Positions 5,821 to 6,542 of a stretch of 6,542 nucleotides of DNA are shown here, piece after piece. Numbering within the stretch: the first letter of the stretch is position 1; every line of letters begins with the position of its first letter. A model generated the notes under the pieces. It searched no databases and was not told the DNA's origin. It saw only the letters and a program-made list of their open reading frames with translations. Both the position numbers and the translations under genes were made by a program. The stretch lies in NCBI GenBank assembly GCA_020848595.1, contig JADLHV010000094.1, forward strand, positions 1 through 6,542, given 5' to 3'. This stretch comes from Bacteroidia bacterium. GTDB lineage: Bacteria > Bacteroidota > Bacteroidia > NS11-12g > UBA955.

Positions 5821-6542
5821 ATGATATCTTCCAAGGAAATACGATTAAGATTTTTAGAATTTTTTCAGGACAAACAGCATACAATTGTCCCATCGGCCCC
5901 AATAGTGGTTAAAAATGATCCCACTTTAATGTTCACCAATGCAGGGATGAACCAGTTTAAAGATTATTTTTTAGGTAATAAAAAAGCGCCTTATCAAAGA
6001 GCTGCCGATACTCAGAAATGTCTTAGAGTTAGTGGAAAACACAACGATTTAGAAGAAGTAGGTGTCGATCATTACCACCATACAATGTTCGAAATGTTGG
6101 GAAATTGGAGTTTTGGAGATTATTTTAAGCAAGAAGCCATTGCATGGAGTTGGGAACTTCTAACAGATGTTTATAAGATAGACAAGAACAGTTTATATGT
6201 TACCGTTTTTGAAGGCGACGAGAAAGAAGGCTTACCATTCGACCAAGAAGCTTATGATTGTTGGGCTAGATTAATCGACCCATCGAGAATCTTAAAAGGC
6301 AACAAAAAGGACAATTTCTGGGAAATGGGCGATACAGGTCCGTGTGGGCCATGCTCAGAAATACATGTAGACATGCGCGATGAAGCTGAAAGATTGCAGA
6401 TTTCGGGCGATAAATTGGTCAATAACGACCATCCAGAAGTGATTGAAATTTGGAACAATGTGTTCATGGAGTTTAATCGCAAAGCGGATGGTTCTTTAGA
6501 AAAATTGCCCGCACAGCATGTCGATACAGGAATGGGATTTGA
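5821..6542 (+). CDS. alaS: alanyl-tRNA synthetase, N-terminal part (runs off right edge)
   Basis: AlaRS charges tRNA(Ala) with alanine in the cytoplasm. The first 240 residues of a protein usually about 870 long are present, all within the class II catalytic domain, with no frameshift. Conserved blocks in order are EIRLRFLEFF (6-15), NDPTLMFTNAGMNQFKDYFLG (32-52), the motif 2 region from CLRVSGKHNDLEEVG (67-81) to HHTMFEMLGNWSFGDYFK (86-103), DTGPCGPCSEIH (171-182), WNNVFMEFNR (211-220) and HVDTGMGF (233-240), where the window ends. The start ATG at 5821-5823 gives MISSKEIR, in register with the family N-terminus, and has no Shine-Dalgarno. The editing and C-Ala domains lie outside the window. 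It diverges from the M23 peptidase gene across 75 bases, an arrangement I recall from other Bacteroidota genomes. Confidence 0.97.
   Translation, partial: MISSKEIRLRFLEFFQDKQHTIVPSAPIVVKNDPTLMFTNAGMNQFKDYFLGNKKAPYQRAADTQKCLRVSGKHNDLEEVGVDHYHHTMFEMLGNWSFGDYFKQEAIAWSWELLTDVYKIDKNSLYVTVFEGDEKEGLPFDQEAYDCWARLIDPSRILKGNKKDNFWEMGDTGPCGPCSEIHVDMRDEAERLQISGDKLVNNDHPEVIEIWNNVFMEFNRKADGSLEKLPAQHVDTGMGF

Noticed and set aside
6252..6482. 76-codon open frame on the - strand inside alaS
   Set aside because: It lies opposite strongly conserved catalytic-domain codons of AlaRS and has no features of its own.
1..6542. Defence system, mobile element, CRISPR array or structured RNA
   Set aside because: All long frames are accounted for by housekeeping or envelope genes. 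I saw no transposase, integrase, spaced repeats, tRNA cloverleaf or riboswitch-like leader.

Overview
The window looks like ordinary core chromosome of a low-GC member of the Bacteroidota. Three things point there. The gene set fits, including a divergent alaS / M23 peptidase / short MerR regulator cluster that I recall as common in that phylum. No start codon has a convincing Shine-Dalgarno sequence. Several intergenic stretches carry exact or near matches to the Bacteroidota -7 promoter element TAnnTTTG. I cannot place it more finely. I see no mobile element, CRISPR array, rRNA or tRNA, and no exotic multi-gene system.

Layout from right to left. alaS (alanyl-tRNA synthetase) starts at 5821 on the + strand and runs off the right edge. 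All other genes are on the - strand. A 75-base divergent intergenic region separates alaS from a membrane-anchored M23 (LytM-type) peptidase (4780-5745), whose stop overlaps the start of a small MerR-family regulator (4436-4780) in a TAATG junction. After a 61-base gap with a good -7 element comes a 308-residue membrane-anchored coiled-coil protein of unknown function (3448-4374), followed by a strong intrinsic terminator at 3394-3431. The next unit starts almost on the terminator's U-tract: pfkA (6-phosphofructokinase, 2415-3386), then recN (760-2415, again joined by TAATG), then an easily missed 56-residue two-helix membrane protein (583-753). Last, after a 122-base gap, is the 5' half of a CvfB/YitL-type S1 RNA-binding protein (1-460), cut by the left edge.

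The inferred transcription units are alaS; M23-merR; the coiled-coil gene; pfkA-recN-small membrane protein; and cvfB. They cover translation, envelope/peptidoglycan work, glycolysis and recombination repair, with no single shared pathway.

The points most worth a second look are: the phosphofructokinase has Asn where ATP-dependent enzymes normally have the Mg-binding Asp103; the longest pfkA reading frame begins inside the upstream terminator hairpin, so its first ten residues are spurious; the small membrane protein next to recN; and a partial dyad plus direct repeat at the promoter just downstream of the merR gene.
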